A stretch of 64,000 nt of DNA, taken from Rhodococcus sp. OK302 (GTDB taxonomy: Bacteria > Actinomycetota > Actinomycetes > Mycobacteriales > Mycobacteriaceae). The translations under genes were made by a program, and so were the position numbers. The notes beneath the pieces are model-generated. The model did not search any database. It was not told the origin of the DNA and saw only the letters and a list, made by a program, of their open reading frames with translations. The DNA lies in contig NZ_NPJZ01000001.1 in assembly GCF_002245895.1 (NCBI RefSeq), positions 1,958,501 through 2,022,500 of the forward strand. Reading direction: 5' to 3'. Position 1 is the stretch's first letter. The number at the start of each line of letters is the position of its first letter. Shown here piece by piece: positions 34,900-43,322 of the stretch.

Positions 34900-36000
34900 A
34901 TGAGCACTACGTACACGCTCGAATCACTATCTGCCCGAGCAGAAATCGAAGATGTGATCCACCGGTACTGCCATGCGACGGATCGTCGGCGCTGGTGGTT
35001 GATGGACTCGGTTTTCCACGAGGATGCCACTTGTCGATTGTCTTCGATCGGTGGAAGCTGGCGCGAATTCGTCGCGCAAGGCTCCGCGCTTCTCGAGCCG
35101 GTCGACGCGACGCACCACCAGGTCGGCAACATCATGATTGCGTTCGAGGGGACCGTCGCACATGTCGAGACCTATGTGACGGCGTTTCACGCAGTGCCGC
35201 ATGATGCGCCTGCCGGTGGTTCTTTCGGTGGCACCGGTGAGGCATACGAAGTTATGCTCGGTGCTCGCTATATCGACCGATTCGAGCTCCGCGACGGTCG
35301 CTGGCGGATTGCGGACCGGCGCCTGCTCACGGAGTGGCGCAATCACCGTCCGTCGCGAGAAGGCGGCCTGGCTGCTGTCACTGCGCAGGCACGGGGACAG
35401 CGAGAGGACGGTATCTCAGGATCGGTCGTCGAGGCTTGGCGCACAAATGATCTCGGCCGAGCGGACTCCAGTCGGCTTGTTGACCGCGCCGAAATCGCCG
35501 ATGTTGTCAATCGCTTCTGCCACGCCGTGGATCGGAACCGCTGGGAACTGATGGCGAGCGTATTCCACGAGGACGGGAAAACTGTCTTCATCGGAAACGA
35601 GCTGCCCTGGCAGAAGATGGTGGAGAACGCACGCGTATCGATGGGTTCTCTCGAACGGACTCACCACCAGACGGGGAACATGCTGTTCTCCTTTGACGGC
35701 GACGTCGCTGAAGTTGAAACGTACGTCACCGCCTACCACCGTGTTCCGCCCACAGCTCCCGCACATGCGTTCTGGGACGGCCGAAACGAGGATTACGAGG
35801 GCGTTGCGGGTGGTCGGTACATCGACCGGTTCGAGCGTCGAGACGGTCGCTGGCTCATGGTCGAGCACCGCACCTTTGTCGAGTGGCGTCATGACCACGA
35901 CGTCGCGGAAGGCTCGCTGGCTCAAACCCCGTCGAGTATGCGAGGGCAGCGCGGGGATGCGGATGCATCGCTTTCGGTGGTAGCGGCGCTACTGAACTGA
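34900..36000 (+). CDS. tandem NTF2-like (SnoaL-type) two-domain protein
   Basis: A 366-residue protein made of two homologous NTF2-like domains. The first covers about residues 5-150 (ARAEIEDVIHRYCHATDRRRW, HHQVGNIMIAFEG, ARYIDRFELRDGRWRIADRR) and the second about 190-335 (DRAEIADVVNRFCHAVDRNRW, HHQTGNMLFSFDG, GRYIDRFERRDGRWLMVEHR). The fold usually dimerises, so the fusion may be an internal pseudo-dimer. Both halves keep the Asp-Arg and His-His positions found in SnoaL-type dehydratase/isomerase proteins. It lies 15 bases after the racemase-fold gene and probably acts in the same pathway. Confidence 0.8.
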   Translation: MSTTYTLESLSARAEIEDVIHRYCHATDRRRWWLMDSVFHEDATCRLSSIGGSWREFVAQGSALLEPVDATHHQVGNIMIAFEGTVAHVETYVTAFHAVPHDAPAGGSFGGTGEAYEVMLGARYIDRFELRDGRWRIADRRLLTEWRNHRPSREGGLAAVTAQARGQREDGISGSVVEAWRTNDLGRADSSRLVDRAEIADVVNRFCHAVDRNRWELMASVFHEDGKTVFIGNELPWQKMVENARVSMGSLERTHHQTGNMLFSFDGDVAEVETYVTAYHRVPPTAPAHAFWDGRNEDYEGVAGGRYIDRFERRDGRWLMVEHRTFVEWRHDHDVAEGSLAQTPSSMRGQRGDADASLSVVAALLN

Positions 36001-36020
36001 GCGTCGTATTGCGTTGACGT

Positions 36021-36063
36021 ACAACGAATGAGCGCCGGTGAACCGCCGGCGCTCATTCGTTGT
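36021..36063. terminator. bidirectional terminator
   Basis: Perfect 18-bp arms 36021-36038 and 36046-36063 (ACAACGAATGAGCGCCGG) surround a 7-base loop between the convergent NTF2 and TetR genes. Confidence 0.9.
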
Positions 36064-36068
36064 GAAGG

Positions 36069-36689
36069 TTATTCGATTCCCAGCGCACGCGACCATAGAT
36101 AGGTGATGGTGTCGATCGCCTGGTCATCGGACTCGGGTCGGCCTACCCCTTGCACATTCATGCCCAGCCAGAGATAACAACTGTGTTCGAGCATGGACGA
36201 GAGAGCTGACGCGGCAACGTACGGATCCACACTTGGATCCGTTGTCCCTTCGCGCTGAAGCACTTTGATTCGTCCGGCAATCTGTCGGACGCCGACTTCG
36301 CGGATCTGCATCCACGCGTGCATGAATTCGTTCTCGACCGCCGCCGCGTGCGTGATTCCGACCAGTTCGGGAATGAACTCCGTGTAGGTACGCCAGAACA
36401 CGGCGACGGCGGATCTCAGTGATTCCGCGGTGTACACACCGTGCGGATCAGGGTTCCCATCGTCGAGGACGCGGTTGAGGAAGTCCTCCAACATTGCGTG
36501 GAGGATCTCCCGCTTGTTGTCGAAGTAGTTGTAGAGCGTTCCCGGAGATTTGCCGGCCTCGTCAGCAATATCGGTCATCCTGGCATTGAGGTAACCGTCG
36601 CGCTTGAAGACGGTGCGCGCCGCGGCTTTGATGAGCTGCTCGGTTTGCTGCCCCTTCGTGCCCGCGTGCTCGGTACTCGGTGTATGCAC
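36069..36689 (-). CDS. TetR-family transcriptional regulator
   Basis: A 206-residue TetR regulator. The start is GTG at 36689, with AAAGGGG nine bases ahead; longer open frames upstream overlap the LLM gene. The HTH (LIKAAARTVFKRDGYLNARMTDIADEAGKSPGTLYNYFDNKREIL) is at residues ~18-62, followed by a C-terminal ligand domain. It is the second gene after the LLM oxidoreductase (36758) on the minus strand. A promoter with an inverted-repeat operator (37783-37814) precedes the pair, so autoregulation is likely. Confidence 0.88.
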   Translation of the reverse strand: MHTPSTEHAGTKGQQTEQLIKAAARTVFKRDGYLNARMTDIADEAGKSPGTLYNYFDNKREILHAMLEDFLNRVLDDGNPDPHGVYTAESLRSAVAVFWRTYTEFIPELVGITHAAAVENEFMHAWMQIREVGVRQIAGRIKVLQREGTTDPSVDPYVAASALSSMLEHSCYLWLGMNVQGVGRPESDDQAIDTITYLWSRALGIE

Positions 36690-36757
36690 CTTGATGGCCC
36701 CTTTAGATCTCGTAGCTGCAGGCCTGGATTGTATCGATATCGCTGACGTCGATGCCC

Positions 36758-37759
36758 TTACAGCTTGGGCATGACCTCGGAGGCGAACAGCGCCATCGTG
36801 TCGATGAGCATCTCGTGGGGGAGTGCGCCGCAGTCGAAGGCGGCGAGGTGGATGTCGGGATCTATGACGTCCTTGAACGTGCCCATGCGATCGAGGACCT
36901 CTTCCGGGTTGCCGCACAGTGCGGTTCCCTCGATCAGGTCTTGGTAGTCGACCGGAGCCTTGCTGCCGAGCAGATTGCGCGCCCACGAGACGTAGCCGGT
37001 CAGGTAGGGGCGCCACTGCTCGCGCGCGGTCTGGCCGTTCTCCGCTACGTGAATGTAGCTGCAGGAGCCTACGATCGGCTGCTTACCCTGCTCCTCCATG
37101 AGCTCGCGATAGATTTTCACAAGGGGTCCCCAGGTGTCGATGCGAGCGAAGATGCTCGGCAGCATCAGCGGCAATCCCTGTGCGGCGGTGCGGCGCACGG
37201 ACTCCTCGGTGGTGCCGGTCCCCATCCACAGGCGGGGTGCGCCCGCGAGTGGCGAGGGTTTGAGTTGCACGTTGTCCAGGGGGCCGCGGAACTCGCCGGA
37301 CCAGCTGAAGGGTTCCTTCGATTTCCAGAGCTGATCGAGCAGTTGAACCTTCTCGGCCATGATGGCGTGACCTTGCTTGGGGTCCAGACCGCCAAATGCC
37401 GCATAGGTTTCCGGGTTGATGCCGCGGCCGACGACGATCTCGGCACGACCATTGGACAGCAGGTCGAGGGTCGCGAAATCCTCGGCCACTTTGACGGGGT
37501 CCGAGGTGGCGAGCAGGGTCACCGCGGTAGCCAGACGCATTCGCTCCGTGCGCTCCGCGATCGCGGCGAGCATCAGTTCGGGCGAGGAAATGATGTAGTC
37601 GTTGAAGTGGTGCTCGCCCAGCGCGATCATGGAGAAGCCCATGTCCTCGCCCGCGACAGCGCTGTCGACGATGGAGCGCAGACGGTCCTGCTGCGAGTTC
37701 CGGACTCCCGTGTGGGGATTGGGTACGTGGTCGCCGAGGCTCAGAATACCGATTTCCAT
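36758..37759 (-). CDS. LLM-class (luciferase-like) flavin/F420 oxidoreductase
   Basis: A 333-residue luciferase-like protein with MEIGILSLGDHVPNP at the N-terminus, DMGFSMIALGEHHFNDY near residue 40, LATAVTLLATSDPVKVAEDFATLDLLSNGRAEIVVGRG near 76-112, and APRLWMGTGTTEESVRRTA near 175. The ALGEHHF segment resembles alkanal-monooxygenase-like FMN-dependent members more than typical F420 enzymes. The FMN reductase at 22446 could supply reduced flavin. It has its own regulated promoter and is followed by the TetR gene. Confidence 0.87.
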   Translation of the reverse strand: MEIGILSLGDHVPNPHTGVRNSQQDRLRSIVDSAVAGEDMGFSMIALGEHHFNDYIISSPELMLAAIAERTERMRLATAVTLLATSDPVKVAEDFATLDLLSNGRAEIVVGRGINPETYAAFGGLDPKQGHAIMAEKVQLLDQLWKSKEPFSWSGEFRGPLDNVQLKPSPLAGAPRLWMGTGTTEESVRRTAAQGLPLMLPSIFARIDTWGPLVKIYRELMEEQGKQPIVGSCSYIHVAENGQTAREQWRPYLTGYVSWARNLLGSKAPVDYQDLIEGTALCGNPEEVLDRMGTFKDVIDPDIHLAAFDCGALPHEMLIDTMALFASEVMPKL

Positions 37760-37782
37760 GCGATGTTCCTTCCGAATTCAGT

Positions 37783-37825
37783 AAAAACTAAAACTGACGG
37801 TAGTTTCAGTTTTTGTGTTCGTCAA
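37783..37825 (-). promoter_or_regulatory. promoter and inverted-repeat operator of LLM-TetR operon
   Basis: On the minus strand -35 TTGACG (37825-37820), a 17-base spacer and -10 TACCGT (37802-37797) are visible. The inverted repeat AAAAACTAAAACT (37783-37795) and AGTTTCAGTTTTT (37802-37814; one mismatch) straddles the -10 and spacer, the classic place for a repressor. The TetR at 36069 is the natural candidate. Confidence 0.65.
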
Positions 37826-37942
37826 GGCCTAAGATGACGAAGTTCGCGAACGGACATCGAGGCGACTGAGTAATTAACACGTTGGGGCAGTGGATTTCTC
37901 GCATCCCGGCGAGTCGAAAATATTCTGAATGGAGGAATGCTC

Positions 37943-38251
37943 GTGCAGGTGACGGTGGATGAACACGGTGGTGTTCGATTGGCGGATCGGGATACTTTCA
38001 CGGCCTTTGCCGTGTGTGCTCCCATCGGCTACGACGTCGAGAGGGTCGGAATGGCTCTCGGAGCTGTTGCGGCGGGTGAGGTTGAGGATGGCCATGCGTG
38101 GATATCCGCGGCTGCGGTTACGCGACTTGCGGGCGAGGCCGGCGCTGGGGACGACTGGCTGGCAGGCTTCGAAGCGATGGTGAAGTACGCGGGGGCGAAG
38201 GGTTGGCTTCGAGAGGACGGCGCGATTCGCGCGCACATCGAGTTCGGCTGA
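37943..38251 (+). CDS. small conserved-looking protein of unknown function
   Basis: A 102-residue protein. The start is GTG at 37943 because GGAGGA ends six bases before it; the in-frame ATG at 37937 overlaps the spacing. The sequence (VQVTVDEHGGVRLADRDTFTAFAVCAPIG, WISAAAVTRLAGEAGAGDDWLAGFEAMVKYAGAKGWL) is globular, with no signal peptide or membrane segment. The second half looks like a helical region as in small winged or tudor-like accessory proteins, but no family was recognised. It stands alone between the LLM promoter and an empty region. Confidence 0.65.
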   Translation: MQVTVDEHGGVRLADRDTFTAFAVCAPIGYDVERVGMALGAVAAGEVEDGHAWISAAAVTRLAGEAGAGDDWLAGFEAMVKYAGAKGWLREDGAIRAHIEFG

Positions 38252-38873
38252 CAGGTCATCTGTCGGGGGACTGTGCCAGAATCGGTGCCATGACCCAATT
38301 CGGATGGACGTGCATGCTGCGGCAGGCACTGGGCGTGGGTGACCAACCGTCGCCCCGGTCCGTCCTCATTCGGGGATAGCGGGTCGGGGCGCACGAGCCC
38401 GAAAGGCACTGCCTTGTCCCGTACTGATTCACACGCACCGCTGTGGGTTCGCCTGACTCGACGTGAGGTGGGTATCGAAGCTACCCATGATCACCGTGGT
38501 GGAGTCTGCGATCTCCCGGCTGTCCCGGTGTTCGACTGGTGGTCGCAGTCGCAGGAAACCTGCTGCTGGACATTCACTTACACCGGAACCCGGATCTGCT
38601 GCTGTTCGCTCTGCTACGACGGCGAGGGTCGCCGGCGTGATCTTCGGCGGGAGCGGCGCCACGCGGTATCTCGGATCTCGACTGACCTTCGGCGTTGGCA
38701 GATCGGAGACGACGCAGCATTCGACGACATCTCCACGCCGCATCGTCGCTGCGATTGGTGGTGACGATGCGGCGACAGGCATTTCAGTCGCATAGGTACG
38801 GATAGACGTGATGGCGTGGCCTCGGCAGCTGTTATGCCAAGTTCACGCCATCACGTTGTCGATAGTGCGTCCG
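38252..38873. other. 622-base region without a recognisable gene
   Basis: Overlapping open frames exist on both strands (for example 38463-38795 plus and 38429-38782 minus), but neither has recognisable protein character nor a good ribosome site. A 29-codon frame at 38290-38379 begins MTQFGWTCMLRQALGVG and is not supported further. A 12-bp inverted repeat (38736-38747 / 38763-38774) could be a terminator. A decayed gene is possible. Confidence 0.45.
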
Positions 38874-39812
38874 TCAGACCAAGGAACCCTGGTTGTTGAG
38901 GACGAGACCGGCTCGGGGCCAGTCGAATCGGAGCAGTTTGCCGGTGCTCGATGCGGTGACGTATGCCGTTCGCATGTCCTCGCCGCCCCAGCAGATGTTC
39001 GTGATGCCGGGGTCGCCGTCGGTGTCGATGCTGACGAACTCGACCAATTCGCCGTCCGGACTGATCACGCAAATGCCGGGCGTAGCCAGTGACGCGACGC
39101 AGATGTTGCCGTTGGCTTCGACTCCGAGGGAGTCGAAGTAGCGGAAGTCTGGCGAACCCCAGAGGAAGTTGCCACCTCCGGAGCCTGCAAGAGTTTGGCC
39201 GCCGACGATCTCGCCGGGACCGGTGACGTTCCACCACCAGACGCGCGCGGTGTAGGTCTCGCTGACGTAGAGGCGCGTGCCGTCGGGAGAGAGACCGATT
39301 CCGTTGGGGCCATTCATCTCTGACGCGACGAGACGGATCGAAGAACCGTCGCTGGTGCCGTAGAAGAGTCGGCCGTGGTCGCTGCCCTGCTCGTTGCTCT
39401 TTCCGTGGTCTGTGAAGTAGAAGCCTCCGTGTGCGTCGAAGACAATATCGTTGGGGCCGCGGAGGGGGACGCCGTCGCACTCGGTGTAGAGCGTCTCGAC
39501 CTCGCCGGTTTCGAGATCGACAGCTTGGATGCTGCCGCCGGTGTAGTGCTCGGGGGTGCCGCCGGCGAAGACATATCCATACACTTCGGTGGCGATCATC
39601 CCTCCGCAGTTCGCGATGTACGCGCGGCCGTCGGGGCCGATAGCGGTGCCGTTCGGGCCGCCGCCGACTTCCGCGACCACCGTGTTGATCCCGTCAGGGG
39701 TTACGCGGGTGAGCGTCCCACGGTGAATCTCGACGACCAATGCATCGCCGTTGGGCAGTGCCACCGGCCCCTCCGGGAACTTGAGTCCGGTGGTGACAAC
39801 TGTGAAAGACAT
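38874..39812 (-). CDS. SMP-30/gluconolactonase-family protein
   Basis: A 312-residue beta-propeller of normal family length. LKFPEGPVALPNGDALVVEI near residue 9 supplies the usual first metal-ligand glutamate (FPEGP), then GPNGTAIGPDGRAYIAN, GPNDIVFDAHGGFYFTD and GPNGIGLSPDGTRLYVSE follow, with the characteristic Asn and Asp metal ligands. It would hydrolyse a lactone, or less likely a phosphotriester. The gene lies 72 bases after the ligase at 39885 in the same direction, mirroring the SMP-30/ligase pair at 3754/5392. Confidence 0.88.
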   Translation of the reverse strand: MSFTVVTTGLKFPEGPVALPNGDALVVEIHRGTLTRVTPDGINTVVAEVGGGPNGTAIGPDGRAYIANCGGMIATEVYGYVFAGGTPEHYTGGSIQAVDLETGEVETLYTECDGVPLRGPNDIVFDAHGGFYFTDHGKSNEQGSDHGRLFYGTSDGSSIRLVASEMNGPNGIGLSPDGTRLYVSETYTARVWWWNVTGPGEIVGGQTLAGSGGGNFLWGSPDFRYFDSLGVEANGNICVASLATPGICVISPDGELVEFVSIDTDGDPGITNICWGGEDMRTAYVTASSTGKLLRFDWPRAGLVLNNQGSLV

Positions 39813-39884
39813 CGGGGTCTCCTCGGTTCGTGTACTGCGGGAGTTCGTGTGCTGCGGGAGTTCTGGTACTGCAGGGAGCTAGCG

Positions 39885-41420
39885 TCAGTTGATTGCGAAC
39901 TGATCGCGCAAGACGTTCTTGCGGATCTTGCCGCTGACGGTTTGGGGCATCTCGTCGATGAAGATGACCTTGCGGGGCTGCTTGAAGGCGGCGAGCTGCG
40001 ACTTGCAGCTGGTGACAACGTCGTCGGCGGTCAGTGCGGTGCCGGGCTTGCGGACCACGACGGCGGTGACTATCTCGCCCCACTTCTCGTCGGGGGTGCC
40101 GATGACAGCGGCCCCCAGGACGTCGGGATTGGTGTAGATCGCGTTCTCGACCTCGCTGGAGTACACGTTCTCGCCGCCGGAGATGATCATGTCCTTGGCG
40201 CGATCGACGATGTAGAGGAAGCCCTCTTCGTCCTGACGTGCCAGGTCGCCGGTGTGGAACCAGCCGCCCTCGAAACTCTGGGCATTCGCCTCGGGATTGC
40301 CGAAATAGCCATTGGTCACCTGGTCGCCTCGAACGACGATCTCACCGATTTCTCCGGTGGGGCAGTCATTTTCGAGTGGGTCGACGACGCGGACATCGAC
40401 CAGGGACATGGGCTTGCCGACGGCGTCGAGGAGGTGCTCCTCGCCGTTGGCTGCGCGGATATGCGCGGCCTTGTCGAGCGTGAGCATGTTGCCGCCGAGT
40501 TCTGTCATTCCCATGCCCGCATAGACAACTGGCCCGAACCGATCAATGGTCTGGCGCAACACATCTGCCGGGATCTTCGACGCCCCGTAGCCCATCCATT
40601 CGAGGCTGCTCAGGTCGTAGTCGTTGATCTTCGGATGTGCGAGAAGCATTTGCATCATTGTCGGAGCGAAGCCGCCGCTGGTTACGCGGTTGTCCTGCAC
40701 CAACTGCATCCACCGTTCGGGGTCCCAGCCAGACATCATCACCACTGATCCGCCGTGGAACTGGTGCAGCGGGGTCAGATAGCCCGCGATGTGGCACAGG
40801 GGCATTGCGTTGAGGAAGCAGGTATCCGGACGCGGGTCGTACTCGATTGCGGACTGGATCAGGGCGGTGTTGAGGTTGCGATGGCTCAACCGGGCGCCCT
40901 TGGGCTTGCCTGTCGTTCCGCTCGTGTACAGGATCCAGGCATCGTCGTCATCGCTGATCTGAAGCTGGGGGGCAATCGTCGACGCGGACTGGAGGACGTT
41001 TTCGTAGGTCGTGAAACCCGTTGCGCCCTCACCGATCACGACGATGTGTTCGATGCTCGTGAGCTCGGATCGATAGTCGGCGATCACCTCGAGATACTTC
41101 GCTTCTACCATCAGCACCCGAGCCCCGGAATCGTTGAGGATCCAGACCCACTCTTTGGGGTGCAACCGGTAGTTGAGCAGGGTCAGGACCATTCCGGCAG
41201 CCGGGACACCGTAGTAGGCCTCGACGTACTCGAGACTGTTTTCGGACAGCAGGGCCACTCGGTCGCCGGGAGCTGCAAGACCGCTCAAACCGTTGGCCAG
41301 GCGTAGTGCGCGCTGGTGGAGTTGGGCGTAGGTCCGGGTATCGGATCCGTCATCCATTGCGAGTGCTGTCTTGTGGGGGAAGCGAGTGGCGTTCCGCCGT
41401 AGAAGATCGCTGTACAACAT
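39885..41420 (-). CDS. AMP-forming acyl-CoA synthetase
   Basis: A 511-residue ANL ligase. The start is ATG at 41420 with GGAG seven bases upstream; an upstream in-frame start at 41468 lacks this. Motifs are YTSGTTGKPKGARLSH near residue 165, YAGMGMTELGGNML near 300, GWFHTGDLARQDEEGFLYIVDRAKDMIISGGENVYSSEVE near 388-428, and VSGKIRKNVL with the catalytic lysine at the end. It is upstream of the SMP-30 gene and divergent from the HMG-CoA-lyase-like gene. A GntR-type operator lies in the shared 256-base promoter region. Confidence 0.92.
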   Translation of the reverse strand: MLYSDLLRRNATRFPHKTALAMDDGSDTRTYAQLHQRALRLANGLSGLAAPGDRVALLSENSLEYVEAYYGVPAAGMVLTLLNYRLHPKEWVWILNDSGARVLMVEAKYLEVIADYRSELTSIEHIVVIGEGATGFTTYENVLQSASTIAPQLQISDDDDAWILYTSGTTGKPKGARLSHRNLNTALIQSAIEYDPRPDTCFLNAMPLCHIAGYLTPLHQFHGGSVVMMSGWDPERWMQLVQDNRVTSGGFAPTMMQMLLAHPKINDYDLSSLEWMGYGASKIPADVLRQTIDRFGPVVYAGMGMTELGGNMLTLDKAAHIRAANGEEHLLDAVGKPMSLVDVRVVDPLENDCPTGEIGEIVVRGDQVTNGYFGNPEANAQSFEGGWFHTGDLARQDEEGFLYIVDRAKDMIISGGENVYSSEVENAIYTNPDVLGAAVIGTPDEKWGEIVTAVVVRKPGTALTADDVVTSCKSQLAAFKQPRKVIFIDEMPQTVSGKIRKNVLRDQFAIN

Positions 41421-41610
41421 GTGGGGCTCCAGTCGAAACGAGATCAAGCGGCCGTGAATTGCACACAATCTATCTCAGAAGTGCCATGGATCACAAGCGC
41501 ATGCCGGAGGCGGTTGAATGATCGGACTTGAAGTCCAGCAGGTTGAATGGTGGTGCTGTGCAGACGGTGACCGGTTTTCGCGATGTTGCCAACTCCGGTG
41601 GAGAAAATAG

Positions 41611-41622
41611 TTTGTATACAAT
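41611..41622 (+). promoter_or_regulatory. GntR-type operator and -10
   Basis: TTTGTATACAAT contains the perfect palindrome TTGTATACAA and doubles as a TACAAT -10 about 60 bases before the lyase start at 41677. Related sites are at 15473 and 43375. Confidence 0.65.
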
Positions 41623-41676
41623 AATTCGTGATCGGTACATGGCTTGCCGAGCAGTGCTGGAAAGGAAGGGTATGCC

Positions 41677-42561
41677 GTGGAGATTGTTGAAGTGAGTCCG
41701 CGAGACGGGCTGCAGAACGAGGCAGTACATGTTTCGACGGCGAACAAGATTGCGCTGATCGAGCGGGCCATTGCTTCCGGGCTACGTCGCATCGAGGCCA
41801 CCAGCTTCGTGCACCCGGCCGCGGTGCCGCAGATGGCCGATGCGGAGGCCGTCATGGCCGGGGTGCCTCGTCGTGACGATGTTTCGTACAGCGGTCTCGT
41901 ACTCAATCGCCGCGGCTTCGATCGCGCGGTGGCAGCAGGCGTGAACGAGGTCAACGTCGTCGTCGTTGCGTCCGAAACCTTCAGTCAGCGCAACCAACGA
42001 ATGTCGGTCGCGGACTCGGTAAACATAGTGCGTGATCTCGTCGACGATGCCCGCTCCGCCGGCGTCGGGGTGTCGGTCACCATCGCCACCGCGTTCGGTT
42101 GTCCGTTCGAGGGAGAGGTGTCCGAGTCTGCGGTCCTTGCTCTGGCCGGGCAGGTGGCCGAGTTGGGGGTGGACGAGATCGCGCTGGCCGACACGATCGG
42201 GGTGGGAGTGCCTGCCCAGGTAGCACGATTGGTCGCAGGGACCGCCGCGATCGCGCCCGGAATTCGGTTGCGCGCCCACTTCCACAACACACGCAACACC
42301 GGCTATGCAAACGCTGTCGCAGCAATCGATTCAGGTGTGACAGTGTTGGATTCGTCGATCGGCGGAATTGGCGGATGCCCCTTCGCTCCGGATGCCACCG
42401 GCAACATCGCGACTGAGGATCTGGTCTATCTCCTCGACCGCAGTGGAATCGCCACGGGTGCTCTGCTTCCCGAGTTGATCACGGCGTCAGACTGGCTCGG
42501 CGGGGTACTCGGGGCTCAGGTTCCCGGCCAGCTCGCCCGCGCCGGCGGTTTCCCACGCTGA
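41677..42561 (+). CDS. hydroxymethylglutaryl-CoA lyase-like enzyme
   Basis: A 294-residue HMGL/DRE-TIM-type lyase that would cleave a 3-hydroxy-3-methylacyl-CoA into acetyl-CoA and a ketone. The start is GTG at 41677 with GGAAGGG six bases ahead. VEIVEVSPRDGLQNEAV at the N-terminus holds the metal and Arg/Asp residues, FVHPAAVPQMADAE follows near residue 48, and the loop GIGGCPFAPDATGNIATED near 230 has the catalytic Cys. The same fold occurs in enzymes acting on analogues of HMG-CoA. It converges with the GntR gene, overlapping it by 75 bases at the 3' ends. Confidence 0.9.
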   Translation: MEIVEVSPRDGLQNEAVHVSTANKIALIERAIASGLRRIEATSFVHPAAVPQMADAEAVMAGVPRRDDVSYSGLVLNRRGFDRAVAAGVNEVNVVVVASETFSQRNQRMSVADSVNIVRDLVDDARSAGVGVSVTIATAFGCPFEGEVSESAVLALAGQVAELGVDEIALADTIGVGVPAQVARLVAGTAAIAPGIRLRAHFHNTRNTGYANAVAAIDSGVTVLDSSIGGIGGCPFAPDATGNIATEDLVYLLDRSGIATGALLPELITASDWLGGVLGAQVPGQLARAGGFPR

Positions 42562-43260
42562 GACGCCGAACAACTCGTCCACCTCGTCGCTGCTGGTTAC
42601 CGCGAGGTGGGCGAGAAGTACATCGCGGCCCTGAAGGACGTGCTCGTGCATGAGTGCGGACGCCCGGCTTCCATCGCCGGCGACGATCGCGTCGCGAATG
42701 AGCTGATGGAACAGGTGTGACCGCTCGGTCTGGGCGCGGTCGTACTGGCGGAACGCCTGGAAGACCAACGGAACGTCGGTGGTCCGTTCGAGCAGGCGAC
42801 TCAGTCGCTCGTGCTTTGCACCGGCCATGATGGCTCGGTGGATCTGGCTGTTTGCTGTGTCCACTGCTCGAACTTGCTCGACAGGGTCAACCGAAGTGAG
42901 TGTCAGGGCGAGCGCAAAAGCTTCGATCCCTGCGTCGAGAACCTTCTGAGTGGCGGGGTCGATGCGCGAGGCAGCCAGTTCAGCGGCATACGCCTCGAGG
43001 CGGGCGCGAAGTCCGTACAGGTCCGAGACATCCTCCACGGACAGGGTTCGGACGATGGATCCCCGGTTTGGCTCGCTGAGCACAAGACCTTCGGCCTCGA
43101 GTCTCCGAAGCGCCTCGCGCACCGGTGTGCGGGACAGCGAGAACTGCTCGGCGATCCGTTGTTCGATCAGACGCTGTCCAGGCTTGTAGCGTCCTTCGAC
43201 GATCGCCTGGCGGATCTGGGAGTAGGCGACCTGACCCGGTGCCTGCGGTGTGGTTGCCAC
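42487..43260 (-). CDS. GntR-family regulator, FCD type
   Basis: A 257-residue regulator. The start is GTG at 43260 after GAAGAGG. The winged helix (AYSQIRQAIVEGRYKPGQRLIEQRIAEQFSLSRTPVREALRRLEAEGLV) is at residues ~13-62, followed by an FCD ligand domain (YGLRARLEAYAAELAASRI, FHQLIRDAIVAGD, HEHVLQGRDVLL). Its last 25 codons run antisense through the 3' end of the lyase gene. The adjacent TTGTATACAA/ATTGTGTACAAT sites match the FCD-GntR pattern, so it probably represses the lyase and CaiB genes. Confidence 0.9.
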   Translation of the reverse strand: MATTPQAPGQVAYSQIRQAIVEGRYKPGQRLIEQRIAEQFSLSRTPVREALRRLEAEGLVLSEPNRGSIVRTLSVEDVSDLYGLRARLEAYAAELAASRIDPATQKVLDAGIEAFALALTLTSVDPVEQVRAVDTANSQIHRAIMAGAKHERLSRLLERTTDVPLVFQAFRQYDRAQTERSHLFHQLIRDAIVAGDGSRASALMHEHVLQGRDVLLAHLAVTSSDEVDELFGVSAWETAGAGELAGNLSPEYPAEPV

Positions 43261-43322
43261 GGTGCCTCTTCGTTTGATGTGGGATTGATGCGAAACAAGC
43301 CTATCCCGACAGACTTTCTGTC

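Noticed and set aside
36752..37837. 361-codon plus-strand open frame
   Set aside because: Antisense to the LLM gene, which has strong family motifs and a good promoter.
38429..38795. Overlapping 117- and 110-codon frames on both strands
   Set aside because: Neither has a ribosome site or protein-like composition. A decayed gene remains possible but is not supported enough to call.
39375..40748. 457-codon plus-strand open frame
   Set aside because: Antisense to the SMP-30 and ligase genes. Its Val/Asp/Leu-rich repeats are the usual complement of GC-rich coding sequence.
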